A stretch of DNA of 64,000 bases. Source: RGIG8306 sp964426655 (GTDB taxonomy: Bacteria; Bacillota; Clostridia; Lachnospirales; Lachnospiraceae). A program made the position numbers and the translations under genes. Below the pieces are notes generated by a model. That model ran no database searches. It saw nothing but the letters and a program-made list of their open reading frames with translations, and had not been told where the DNA came from. Shown here one piece after another: positions 7,495 through 15,325 of the stretch (positions are counted from its first letter, which is position 1; each line of letters opens with the position of its first letter). The stretch is taken from the NCBI GenBank assembly GCA_964426655.1, contig CAYRQT010000003.1, positions 1-64,000 on the forward strand. Reading direction: 5' to 3'.

Positions 7495-8390
7495 TTCGTA
7501 GTTTCCTCCCCATAATACTTTAAAAAAGCTGACTCCAGCCCCTGTCCCTGTGTTTCCAGATCCACTGCCCCAAACTGCACCATCAATTCCAGTAAACGCT
7601 GTAGCTGCGTAGTAATGGTCACTTCTATTCGCAATGGACTAATGAGCCTCCCTCCCATTCCTTCCCGATATACAGCATCCAGAAATACCTTCGCTTCGTA
7701 TTCTGTGGAAAAAGTAATCCAAAAGGACCGTTGTTTTTCCCGTTTGATGTTTTCCAGATTGTCCACTGTCTGCAAATGGCCTTCCCGGATCATCCCCACC
7801 TTGTTGCAGGTTTTCTCCACCTCCTCAAACTGATGGCTGGAAAGCAAAATCGTCTTCCCTTTCTTTTTCTCTTCCTGAAGCAATTCAATAAATCGATTCT
7901 GCATCAGTGGGTCCAGACCGCTGGTAGGCTCATCAAGAATCAGAACCTGCGGGTCATGCATAAAGGCCGCCACTATACCCACTTTTTGTTTCATTCCTTT
8001 GCTCATTTTCCGGATTTTCCCTCTTGTTTCCACCTGGAAACGTTCCAGCAGTTCCCCTGTCCGGTCCAATCCCCTGCCCCGGTATTTTCTGATGAATTGC
8101 AGGAACTCCCCCCCTTCCATATCGTCAAACAGTGCCATTTCTCCGGGGATATAGCCGAGGCTACCCATTATTTTTTCCCTACCATCAAAGCAATCCACCC
8201 CGCCTATCGTACAGGTGCCCTCTACCGCCTTCAAAAACCCACACAAATGCCGCAAAGTAGTGGTCTTCCCCGCACCATTAGGCCCTAGATATCCAAATGC
8301 CTCCCCTTCATCCACAGCAAACGTAATGTCAAAAATGCCTTTTCCACAGCCGTAATCCCTGGTCAGCTCATGAATCTGTATGGTCTGCAT
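7491..8390 (-). CDS. ABC transporter ATP-binding protein
   Basis: Nucleotide-binding subunit of the ABC-2 exporter. Seen: Walker A GPNGAGKTTTLRHLCG, a signature MSKGMKQKVGIVAAF that departs from LSGGQ in the way common for this subfamily, Walker B VLILDEPTSGLDP, and the switch His in LLSSHQFEEV. I start at 8390 (MQTIQIHEL) where AGGGGGGAG stands upstream; a longer frame up to 8450 would overlap zur much more. The chosen start overlaps the zur 3' end by 23 bases, so it may be expressed with the zinc operon even if its role is different. Confidence 0.88.
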   Translation of the reverse strand: MQTIQIHELTRDYGCGKGIFDITFAVDEGEAFGYLGPNGAGKTTTLRHLCGFLKAVEGTCTIGGVDCFDGREKIMGSLGYIPGEMALFDDMEGGEFLQFIRKYRGRGLDRTGELLERFQVETRGKIRKMSKGMKQKVGIVAAFMHDPQVLILDEPTSGLDPLMQNRFIELLQEEKKKGKTILLSSHQFEEVEKTCNKVGMIREGHLQTVDNLENIKREKQRSFWITFSTEYEAKVFLDAVYREGMGGRLISPLRIEVTITTQLQRLLELMVQFGAVDLETQGQGLESAFLKYYGEETTK

Positions 8391-8820
8391 CCCGCTTCTC
8401 CCCCCCTTCCGCATCCTCTTTGCATTGGTGACAAAGTCCGAAAATTTCAATATGGTGCCCCGTAATGGTAAAATCCTCCTCCAGTTGCGGTTTGAAAGCT
8501 TCCATGGGACAATTTTTCATGGGAATGATGCGATGACAGGCCGTACAAATGGCATAATGTTTATGTTGCTGCCGGTTTTTTTCATAATAGGCCATATCCG
8601 TATTGGCTATGCTGGATTTAATGACCATTTTTTCTCTTACAAAAGTATCCAATACCCGATAAATGGTAGAAAGCCACACCTCATGCCCCTCATTTTCCAG
8701 TACGTGAAAAATATCCGAGGCGGTTATGGGACCTTTTTTTTCCTCCAGAACTTCCCAGACCAGTTCCCGCTGCCTGGTCCGTTTAATGCCCGCCGGCCAA
8801 TTGCTTCCATCCTGCATCAT
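8368..8820 (-). CDS. zur: Fur-family regulator, probably Zur
   Basis: Metal-dependent repressor of about 150 residues. Seen: winged-helix domain with the recognition helix region WLSTIYRVLDTF, a His-rich stretch QQHKHYAICTACHR and two CxxC pairs (CTAC and CHQC) that form the structural zinc site. It is translated from an ATG overlapping the znuB stop by 4 bases (ATGA), which fixes the start at 8820 instead of the longer frame at 8856. Its place in the znuCB operon and the two paired boxes at 10343-10420 make zinc the likely co-repressor rather than iron or peroxide. Confidence 0.88.
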   Translation of the reverse strand: MMQDGSNWPAGIKRTRQRELVWEVLEEKKGPITASDIFHVLENEGHEVWLSTIYRVLDTFVREKMVIKSSIANTDMAYYEKNRQQHKHYAICTACHRIIPMKNCPMEAFKPQLEEDFTITGHHIEIFGLCHQCKEDAEGGEKRDADHTDS

Positions 8821-9662
8821 GTGGGCATCCCTCCTCTCTTTTTGTTTTCCACGCACATCCTGCAGTAAAGCAGAATACGCCTGCCAAGCATCACCAGCAG
8901 CAGGGTGATCACACAGGTAATGGCTATAAATCCGCCAGGTGCCACATTCAGATAGTAGGACAGAACCAGCCCCCCCACTACGTCCACCAGGCTAAACCCG
9001 ATGGAGAAGAGAAGTGTCTTTAAGAACCCTTTTTCCAGCTGAAGCGCTGTGGCCACCGGCAGGGAAATCATGGAACTTAACACCAGCACCCCTACCATCC
9101 GGATGGACACGGAAATGGCAGCGGCCACCAGTACAAAGAAAATGTAGTTGATGCATTTTACCTTAACGCCAATAATCTGGGCCGTTTCCTCATCATAGGC
9201 AATGTAAAGCATCTGGTGATACAGTTTCAGGAGCACCAGCACCGCCAGACAGCCTAAGGCCACAATCATCCACACGTCCTTTGTGGTGACCGTCAGCATG
9301 CTCCCAAACATAAAGGCATCTGCCGATGTATTCAGTTTTCCGGAGCTGATGATGGAGATGGCAATGCCCACGCTTAAAGCCAGCACAATGTTCAGAATCA
9401 GTTCTGTATGCTTCTTAAATGCCCCCCGCAAAAATTCTATGAGGCCTCCGCAAAGGGAGGTGAAAATAAACGCCCCCAGAATGGGACTTTTATCTGTCAG
9501 AAGGCCAATGGTCACCCCCGCCAAAGAGGCATGGGACAGGGTGTCTCCAATCATGGAGTATCGGCGAAGCACAAGAAAAATACCGATGCAGGGGCACAGA
9601 ATGCCCATAAAAACTGCCACCAGCAACGCTCTTTGCATAAAAGCGAACTGAAAGATTTCCAT
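8817..9662 (-). CDS. znuB: Zinc/manganese ABC permease ZnuB
   Basis: ABC-3 family membrane component of 281 residues with about eight hydrophobic segments. Seen: MQRALLVAVFMGILCPCIGIF at the N terminus and GDTLSHASLAGVTIG, the conserved cytoplasmic loop of ABC-3 permeases. The start at 9662 has the ribosome site GGAGGAG; it follows znuC by 2 bases. Together with ZnuC and the divergent ZnuA it forms a high-affinity zinc importer under Zur. Confidence 0.92.
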   Translation of the reverse strand: MEIFQFAFMQRALLVAVFMGILCPCIGIFLVLRRYSMIGDTLSHASLAGVTIGLLTDKSPILGAFIFTSLCGGLIEFLRGAFKKHTELILNIVLALSVGIAISIISSGKLNTSADAFMFGSMLTVTTKDVWMIVALGCLAVLVLLKLYHQMLYIAYDEETAQIIGVKVKCINYIFFVLVAAAISVSIRMVGVLVLSSMISLPVATALQLEKGFLKTLLFSIGFSLVDVVGGLVLSYYLNVAPGGFIAITCVITLLLVMLGRRILLYCRMCVENKKRGGMPT

Positions 9663-9664
9663 TA

Positions 9665-10327
9665 TTACTTCTCCTCCTTCCGTATAAGTTCCTCCATGTA
9701 ACGGTCTGGCGAACATAAATGTCCTTTTCCGCCTGCCAGATGATAAATCTGGGTGGAATTGGTTACTGCTGCGTCCAGATTATGCTCCACGGAGAGAATG
9801 GTGAGCCCGCTTTCCTGATTCATTTTCCTTAACAGACCATATATTTCCTGCTGGCTTTCTCTGTCAATGCCGGTGGAAGGCTCATCTAGAATCAGCAGAT
9901 CCGGCTCTCCCATGAGGGCTCTGGCAATAAACACTTTCTGCATTTGTCCGCCCGAAAGATTGCCCATCAGACTGTTCCTAAAGGCCTCCATCCCCACCTG
10001 CTTCAGAACATTTTCAGGTGCCCCTTTATCCGGAATCCGGCACAGTTTCCGATATGAATTCAGAAGCTCCCTCACGGTAATGGGAAACCCACCCCCATTA
10101 AAATCCTTTTTCTGGGGCACATAGCCTATCCGGGCAGCCTCATTTCTGATTTCTCCCCGACCAGGTTTGAGCAGACCCAGCAAAAGCCGCATGAGGGTAC
10201 TCTTTCCGGAGCCATTTTCTCCCACCACGGAAATATACTCCCCTCTATGTATTTCCATATGCAGCCCCTCTAACACAAAAGGAGGAAGCCCGGTATAGGA
10301 AAACCATAAATCAGTAATTGTTATCAT
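9665..10327 (-). CDS. znuC: Zinc ABC transporter ATPase ZnuC
   Basis: ATP-binding subunit of 220 residues. Seen: Walker A GENGSGKSTL, signature LSGGQMQKVFIARAL, Walker B DLLILDEPSTGID and switch His SVEHNLD. The start at 10327 has AAAAAGGAG upstream; the longer frame would run into the operator. First gene of znuC-znuB-zur, divergent from znuA across a 134-base control region. Confidence 0.92.
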   Translation of the reverse strand: MITITDLWFSYTGLPPFVLEGLHMEIHRGEYISVVGENGSGKSTLMRLLLGLLKPGRGEIRNEAARIGYVPQKKDFNGGGFPITVRELLNSYRKLCRIPDKGAPENVLKQVGMEAFRNSLMGNLSGGQMQKVFIARALMGEPDLLILDEPSTGIDRESQQEIYGLLRKMNQESGLTILSVEHNLDAAVTNSTQIYHLAGGKGHLCSPDRYMEELIRKEEK

Positions 10328-10342
10328 ATTTACTCCTTTTTC

Positions 10343-10361
10343 GCAAATGCGAACCATTTGC
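10343..10361. promoter_or_regulatory. Zur-like operator 1 (znuC side)
   Basis: Perfect inverted repeat GCAAATG-N5-CATTTGC lying 16 bases before the znuC start codon. The arm pattern AATG...CATT matches Fur-superfamily boxes. A second, near identical copy is 59 bases away. Confidence 0.7.
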
Positions 10362-10363
10362 AA

Positions 10364-10392
10364 TTGACTTTTAGCTTTTTTTGCGCTATCCT
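10364..10392 (+). promoter_or_regulatory. znuA promoter
   Basis: TTGACT (10364-10369) and TATCCT (10387-10392) spaced by 17 bases, flanked by the two Zur-like boxes so that repressor on box 2 would cover the transcription start. Confidence 0.6.
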
Positions 10393-10401
10393 ATTATATG
10401 C

Positions 10402-10420
10402 GCAGATGAGAATCATTTGC
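10402..10420. promoter_or_regulatory. Zur-like operator 2 (znuA side)
   Basis: Inverted repeat GCAGATG-N5-CATTTGC with one mismatch between arms, placed just after the predicted znuA -10. Confidence 0.65.
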
Positions 10421-10461
10421 AACTAGAACTGAAAAAAGTTTTAAATATGGAGGAGAAAGAT

Positions 10462-11400
10462 ATGAAAACAATCCGCATCCTATGCCTGGGGCTGTCCGCC
10501 CTTCTTCTGGGAGGATGTGCTCAAAATGCCCCATCGGAACCTTCTTCATCCGATTCCGAAGCCTCCACCACTATTCAGGTCGTGGTCTCCTTTGACGCCA
10601 TGGCCGAATTTGTGAAAGCAGTAGGGGGTGACAGGGTAGAAATCAGTCAGATTATTCCCACGGGCACAGAGGTTCATGACTTTGAACCAAAAGCCAGAGA
10701 TCTGGAAGGGCTTTCCGGTGCAGATCTATTTGTTTATAACGGACTGGGCGTGGAATCCTGGGCCGAAGAAGCCCTCGAAGCAGTGGATAATCCTGCCCTT
10801 GAAGTGGTCATTGCTTCCGATGGCGTGGAAACCATTTCCACCAGCGAAGAGGATTCCGAGGAGGAAGAAGAGGAAGATCACGACCATGGAAACTATGATC
10901 CTCACACCTGGCTCAGCCTTTCCGCTGCACAGATTTCCGCAGAAAATATCTATCATGCCCTTGCCAAGATAGATCCGGAGAATGCTTCTTATTACCGGGA
11001 AAACTGCGATGCTTTTCAAAAAGAGGCGCAGACTCTCCTGGAAACCTATCAGGTGAAGCTGGCCTCTTATGGGGGTGACAGCATCATTGTTAGTCATGCT
11101 GCATTTGGATATTTATGCCGGGATTTTTCTCTGGTACAAAAAAGTGTCAGAAATATTTATGCGGAAGGCGAACCCACCGCCAAACAACTGGCAGAGCTGG
11201 TAGAGTATTGCAAAAATAATGAGATTTCCGTTATTTTCTCAGAGGAGGCCGCATCCACTGCGGTATCTCAGACCCTGGCCAGTGAAGTGGGAGCCTCCGT
11301 GGAAGTTCTCTATACTATGGAAACCAATCCGGAAAGCTTGAGCTACCTGGAAAGGATGTCTGTCAACCTGGAAAAAATCCTTGCCTCCTTTACCCACTAA
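10462..11400 (+). CDS. znuA: Zinc-binding lipoprotein ZnuA
   Basis: Extracellular substrate-binding lipoprotein (312 residues) of the cluster A-I metal family. Seen: lipobox LLLGGC in a signal peptide, the first metal His in TGTEVHDFEP, an acidic and His-bearing loop (a run of Ser/Glu/Asp ending DHDHG, about 125-140) just before DPHTWLS, and the last His/Asp ligands near IIVSHAAFGY and VIFSEEAAS. The charged loop is the zinc-collecting feature of ZnuA. The start at 10462 has GGAGGAG; the longer frame from a TTG at 10381 would place the operator inside the gene. Its stop overlaps the convergent permease stop by 4 bases. Confidence 0.93.
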   Translation: MKTIRILCLGLSALLLGGCAQNAPSEPSSSDSEASTTIQVVVSFDAMAEFVKAVGGDRVEISQIIPTGTEVHDFEPKARDLEGLSGADLFVYNGLGVESWAEEALEAVDNPALEVVIASDGVETISTSEEDSEEEEEEDHDHGNYDPHTWLSLSAAQISAENIYHALAKIDPENASYYRENCDAFQKEAQTLLETYQVKLASYGGDSIIVSHAAFGYLCRDFSLVQKSVRNIYAEGEPTAKQLAELVEYCKNNEISVIFSEEAASTAVSQTLASEVGASVEVLYTMETNPESLSYLERMSVNLEKILASFTH

Positions 11401-12158
11401 CCTGCTGCCCTGTTCTGCCAAGGGCAGGCCCAGAAAGCCAATGCATCCACCAGGGCAAACAGGAAAAAACCTGTCAGGGCAATCATAAGAATGCCCCCAT
11501 ACATTTCCACATAGTTAATACGGGACCAGGCATCCACAATAAAATAGCCCAGGCCATACCTTGTACCATACCCTTCCACAAAAAATAATACACTGACGGC
11601 GGTGCCAATGGAAACCCGCAGGCTGGTAAATAACTCCGGCAAAATGGCAGGCAGAGTGATGTGGCGAATGACCTGCAAGGGGGAGGCCGCTGCACTGACA
11701 GTGGTCAGATAGCAATCCGGATCAATATGCCCAATGCTGTCCCGCACAGCCACAATCACCTGGAAAACCACAATCAGGAAAATAATGGCCACCTTGGAAC
11801 CATCCCTCATGCCCCAAAGCAACATGGCCACGGGCAAAAGGGCTGTCTTTGGAATGGGATAGCTGAAATATACCAATGGGTATAGTATCACATTGGCCAC
11901 TTTACTATATCCCATCAACATGCCAAGGGGAACGCCCACCAGGAGAGACAACCCCACCCCCAGACCGATACGTTTAAGACTGGCCAGCAAATGCCAAAGC
12001 ATTTTATCGGTCAGAATGATGCCCAGTTTTTGGTATACCAGTAGCGGATTCGGAATTACCGGGGTCTGCATTATGCCCCAGGCTACGGCCCAGATCAGAT
12101 TCAGTAGGAAAAAGCCCTCCAGAAACAACAGCATCTTCCTGCCCATACGTTTCATCAT
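11397..12158 (-). CDS. ABC permease of the UbiADX-linked importer
   Basis: Binding-protein-dependent permease (253 residues) of the nitrate/sulfonate/taurine family. Seen: about six membrane segments and the cytoplasmic EAA-type loop in SAAASPLQVIRHITLPAILPE. The start at 12158 forms an ATGA overlap with the ATPase stop and has AAAGGAGGGG upstream; the longer frame is unsupported. It is the last gene of the seven-gene operon from putP. SsuC/TauC/ThiX-like transporters carry sulfonates, pyrimidines or aromatic acids; here the neighbours point to a quinone precursor. Confidence 0.88.
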   Translation of the reverse strand: MMKRMGRKMLLFLEGFFLLNLIWAVAWGIMQTPVIPNPLLVYQKLGIILTDKMLWHLLASLKRIGLGVGLSLLVGVPLGMLMGYSKVANVILYPLVYFSYPIPKTALLPVAMLLWGMRDGSKVAIIFLIVVFQVIVAVRDSIGHIDPDCYLTTVSAAASPLQVIRHITLPAILPELFTSLRVSIGTAVSVLFFVEGYGTRYGLGYFIVDAWSRINYVEMYGGILMIALTGFFLFALVDALAFWACPWQNRAAG

Positions 12159-12847
12159 ATTATCCCCTCCTTTCCAAAGAGGGGATTTTCTTTTTGTGGA
12201 GACAGCGTGCCGGTTTCCGGGTCCATCACACAGATTTTTCTCCCCAGAAAGCAAGCTTCCTCTTCACTATGCGTTACCAGCAAAGTGGTGGGCCGCTGCT
12301 CCCTCCAAAGCTCCAGAAACAACTTCCAGGCATTATACCTAAGTTCCGGATCCAGGGCAGAAAAGGGTTCATCCATCAGCAAAAGCTGGGGATTTTGTAA
12401 AAAGGCCCGGACCAGTGCAACTCTCTGGGCCTGTCCTCCGCTAAGCTGGTGGGGATAACGTCCCATCAGCTCTTCACCAATTTCCAGTCGCCGGCATAAT
12501 GTCCGGAGCCTCTCCCGGGTTTCCCGGTCCACAGGCCTGTGCCGGATATAAAGGGGCAGCAAACAGTTCTGCCTTACCGTTTTCCAGGGCAAAAGTCCCC
12601 CTTTTTGGGGAACAACCCCAATCACTGTACTTTGAGGAGAGACCGCCACTTCTCCACCGGCGGTCTCTCTGGTTATTTTCCCCGTCTTAAGGGGAAGCAT
12701 GCCTGCCAACGTCTGAATCAGGGTGGTCTTTCCGCCTCCAGAGGGCCCCGTAATGGCTAAAATATCTCCTTCATCCAATTCCAGAGATAAATTCTGCAGC
12801 ACAGTGGTCCCGGCGGCATATCCCACCGACAGCTGCTCAATTTTCAT
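12155..12847 (-). CDS. ABC ATPase of the UbiADX-linked importer
   Basis: SsuB/TauB-type ATP-binding protein of 230 residues. Seen: Walker A GPSGGGKTTLI, the Q-loop region VVPQKGGLLPWKTVRQN typical of this subfamily, signature LSGGQAQRVALVRAFL, Walker B LLLMDEPFSALDP and switch His LLVTHSEEEA. It starts 2 bases after the lipoprotein gene and overlaps the permease start by 4 bases. Confidence 0.9.
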   Translation of the reverse strand: MKIEQLSVGYAAGTTVLQNLSLELDEGDILAITGPSGGGKTTLIQTLAGMLPLKTGKITRETAGGEVAVSPQSTVIGVVPQKGGLLPWKTVRQNCLLPLYIRHRPVDRETRERLRTLCRRLEIGEELMGRYPHQLSGGQAQRVALVRAFLQNPQLLLMDEPFSALDPELRYNAWKLFLELWREQRPTTLLVTHSEEEACFLGRKICVMDPETGTLSPQKENPLFGKEGII

Positions 12848-12849
12848 AC

Positions 12850-13860
12850 TTATTCTCCCGTGGTGTACACATCATATGTCAGCTGATCATAGGTCAAATC
12901 TGCACTGCACAATCCCTTGGCTGCGGACCAGGCAATGGCATTATACACTTCTTCCTCTGTGGGAAGGCTACTCTCCCGAAATGTTTTCAGCGTAATGGTC
13001 CCCGCCATTTCTTCCGGATAGCCTACTGCCTCGATGACCAGATCTTCATATTCTGAAATATCCGTGCTGTTCATATACACCACCGCCTCATTATATGCTT
13101 TGTATAGTTGCCGGATGGCTTCTTCGTTTTCAGAAATGGCTTCCATGGAAAAAGCAGATACTGCAGGATAAAGACCATATTCGTTGGCCGTTCCCAGCTG
13201 AATCGCTCCATCTGCCAGAGCAAGGGTCGCAAAAGGCTCAGGCAGCAGCACGAAATCAATTTGTCCGCTTCTTAACAATTCCAATCTGTCCGGAATACGG
13301 GGCACCACTTCTTTTACCACCTGGTCTTCTGTCATGCCGTTCTCCGAAAGAATGGTATCTAATGCATATTCAATCAACGTATTTTCCGAGATGGCTACGC
13401 TCTTTCCTTCAATCTGGCTGATATCTGTAATCCCGCTGTCCGGACCGGCCACCAGAATGTAGTCTCCATCCGTAATGCCGGTAATCCGTACGTCAAATCC
13501 ACCATTCTGATACAGACAGATACCCACAAAATCCGTCAAAACCCCATCCAGTTCTCCTGCCTGAAAGGCGGCGTCCCTGTCTTTGGCGGAGGTAAACACC
13601 TGCAGATCCAGATCAAACCCATATTTTTCTGTTAGCTGATTCTCTTCCATCAGCACATAGGGAATGACATCATTGGAAGACATCATTCCAATACGAAGCA
13701 CGGGCGTTTCTGTTTCCTGTGTACTGCTCTCCGCTGCTTCCGTCTGTGCAGCCGTGGTCTCACCTGCCGTTTCCGCTGTTTCTTTTCTCTGACAGCCTCC
13801 AAATGCCAGAAGGATCAGACAAAAAGCAGCTGTTCCCCATATCTTTTTTTTCATTTTCAT
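12850..13860 (-). CDS. NMT1/SsuA-like substrate-binding lipoprotein
   Basis: Extracellular binding protein, about 336 residues. Seen: a basic start, hydrophobic signal and lipobox AFGGC, a linker rich in Glu/Thr (residues 25-50), then a type 2 periplasmic-binding fold beginning LRIGMMSSNDVIPYVLMEEN and including QIEGKSVAIS, as in NMT1/ThiY/SsuA. The start at 13860 overlaps the ubiX stop as ATGA. MqnA and MqnD of the futalosine menaquinone route share this fold but lack export signals, so this protein is a transporter part. Its ligand is unknown. No thiamine, sulfonate or nitrate genes are nearby; the operon suggests an aromatic quinone precursor. Confidence 0.85.
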   Translation of the reverse strand: MKMKKKIWGTAAFCLILLAFGGCQRKETAETAGETTAAQTEAAESSTQETETPVLRIGMMSSNDVIPYVLMEENQLTEKYGFDLDLQVFTSAKDRDAAFQAGELDGVLTDFVGICLYQNGGFDVRITGITDGDYILVAGPDSGITDISQIEGKSVAISENTLIEYALDTILSENGMTEDQVVKEVVPRIPDRLELLRSGQIDFVLLPEPFATLALADGAIQLGTANEYGLYPAVSAFSMEAISENEEAIRQLYKAYNEAVVYMNSTDISEYEDLVIEAVGYPEEMAGTITLKTFRESSLPTEEEVYNAIAWSAAKGLCSADLTYDQLTYDVYTTGE

Positions 13861-14435
13861 ACTCCTCCCCATTTTTGATATAAATCATGGGCTATGCCCA
13901 GATTCTCCAATGTTTTTCCTGTTACAAAGTGAACCAACTCTTCCAAGGTGCAGGGGTGTTGATAGAATGCCGGCATGGCCGGCAGGATACTGACCCCCAG
14001 TCTGGACAACTTCAGCATATTTTCCAGGTGAATGGCGGATAGAGGCGTCTCCCTGGGGAGTAACACCAGTTTTCTGCCCTCCTTAATCATCACATCCGCA
14101 GCCCTTGTAAGCAAAGAATCGCTGATGCCCGCTGCCAGCCTGCCCAAAGTGGTCATGGAACAGGGGGCAATCACCATAGCCTCATAGCCGCCGGTTCCGC
14201 TGGCCGCACGTCCGAATAAATTGTTGTTCGCTTCCCGATACAGCCCGGGATTTTTCTCCTGCCATACGGACAGGTATGCCTCCAAAGGCTTTCCCATTTC
14301 ATGGAAAAAGACCTTTTCCCCCGGCTCAGAAGCCACCAGGCAGATTTCGTCACAGTAGCTGAGAAGATTATCAACCAGGTCTGCAAAATAGGGGCTGCCA
14401 CTGGCCCCTGTTAATCCAACAATGATTTTTTTCAT
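13857..14435 (-). CDS. ubiX: UbiX-family flavin prenyltransferase
   Basis: Makes prenylated FMN from FMN and dimethylallyl phosphate, the cofactor that UbiD-type decarboxylases need. The 192-residue length is typical. Seen: GLTGASGSPY at the N terminus (FMN site), IAPCSMTTLGRLAAGISDSL and LLPRETPLSAIHLENMLKLS, all family signatures. Ribosome site TTAGGAG. It lies between ubiA and the transporter genes. In the futalosine menaquinone pathway its counterpart is named MqnM. Confidence 0.93.
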   Translation of the reverse strand: MKKIIVGLTGASGSPYFADLVDNLLSYCDEICLVASEPGEKVFFHEMGKPLEAYLSVWQEKNPGLYREANNNLFGRAASGTGGYEAMVIAPCSMTTLGRLAAGISDSLLTRAADVMIKEGRKLVLLPRETPLSAIHLENMLKLSRLGVSILPAMPAFYQHPCTLEELVHFVTGKTLENLGIAHDLYQKWGGV

Positions 14436-14443
14436 CTATTCTC

Positions 14444-15325
14444 CTAAAAAAAAGCATCTGCCAGGCCAAAAAACAGAAGTGCCAGGCTAACCAGCTGGTT
14501 CACACTATAAGAAGCAATATTCACATTGGTCAGATTATCCGGGGATACCAGCCGATACTGGATGAGAAATAAAACAGAAATGATACCTACTCCCAGATAA
14601 TACAGCCATCCAAACTGCGGCACCAGAACGCCCAGCGAAATCAGCAGGACCACCGTTGCCCCATGAAAAATGGCAGCGATCCATAATGCCCCCCGGACAC
14701 CAAAAGTAACTGCCATGGAATGGAGCCCATTGGCTTTATCAAACCCATAATCCTGGGATCCATAAATGATATCAAATCCTGCTACCCACAGGGTATTGGC
14801 TGCCCCCATAATCAGTGGAATCAGAGCCCATTTCCCGGTGACTGCCAGCCAGGCCCCCACCGGTGCACAGGCACAAGTGACCCCCAGTACAACATGGCAA
14901 AGGAATGTAAAGCGTTTGGTATAAGAATAAATAATCAACAAGAACAGCGCAATGGGGGAAAGCATAAAGCAAAGAGGATTTAACTTCCATGCCCCAAAAA
15001 GCATCAGAAAGAAACAGCCTGCCGTAAACAAAATCACCTCTCCGGGCCTCATCTCCCCCTGAGGAAGCTGCCGGCCTGCCGTTCGGGGATTTCTGGCATC
15101 TATTTTGCGGTCAATGACCCTGTTAATGGCATTCGCTCCAGTCCTGGCTCCCATAAAGCAAACCAAAATCCAGAAAACTGTTTTGACAGGCGGTATCCCT
15201 CCGGCAGCCAGAGCCATGGACACCAGGGCAAAACTCAAAGAAAAAATGGTGTGGGAAAACATGACCAACTTTCCATATGCCTGTATTTTCTCTAAAATTT
15301 TTTTATAGATATGGATCAAGCCCAT
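14444..15325 (-). CDS. ubiA: UbiA-family prenyltransferase (MqnP-like)
   Basis: Integral membrane aromatic prenyltransferase of 293 residues. Seen: both Asp-rich motifs, NRVIDRKID (N68, D72, D76) and YGSQDYGFDKANGLHS, separated by membrane helices; together they bind the polyprenyl diphosphate via Mg2+. The sequence is of the 4-hydroxybenzoate-type clade rather than MenA. In the presence of UbiD and UbiX this fits MqnP, which prenylates a dihydroxynaphthoate before decarboxylation. The start overlaps the ubiD 3' end by 23 bases. A ubiquinone role is unlikely in an anaerobic Gram-positive. Confidence 0.9.
   Translation of the reverse strand: MGLIHIYKKILEKIQAYGKLVMFSHTIFSLSFALVSMALAAGGIPPVKTVFWILVCFMGARTGANAINRVIDRKIDARNPRTAGRQLPQGEMRPGEVILFTAGCFFLMLFGAWKLNPLCFMLSPIALFLLIIYSYTKRFTFLCHVVLGVTCACAPVGAWLAVTGKWALIPLIMGAANTLWVAGFDIIYGSQDYGFDKANGLHSMAVTFGVRGALWIAAIFHGATVVLLISLGVLVPQFGWLYYLGVGIISVLFLIQYRLVSPDNLTNVNIASYSVNQLVSLALLFFGLADAFF

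Noticed and set aside
12850..13860. Thiamine-precursor (ThiY) or sulfonate (SsuA) role for the binding lipoprotein
   Set aside because: The fold allows it, but no thiamine or sulfonate gene and no TPP riboswitch is present; the operon is with ubiD, ubiA and ubiX. Kept only as an alternative.
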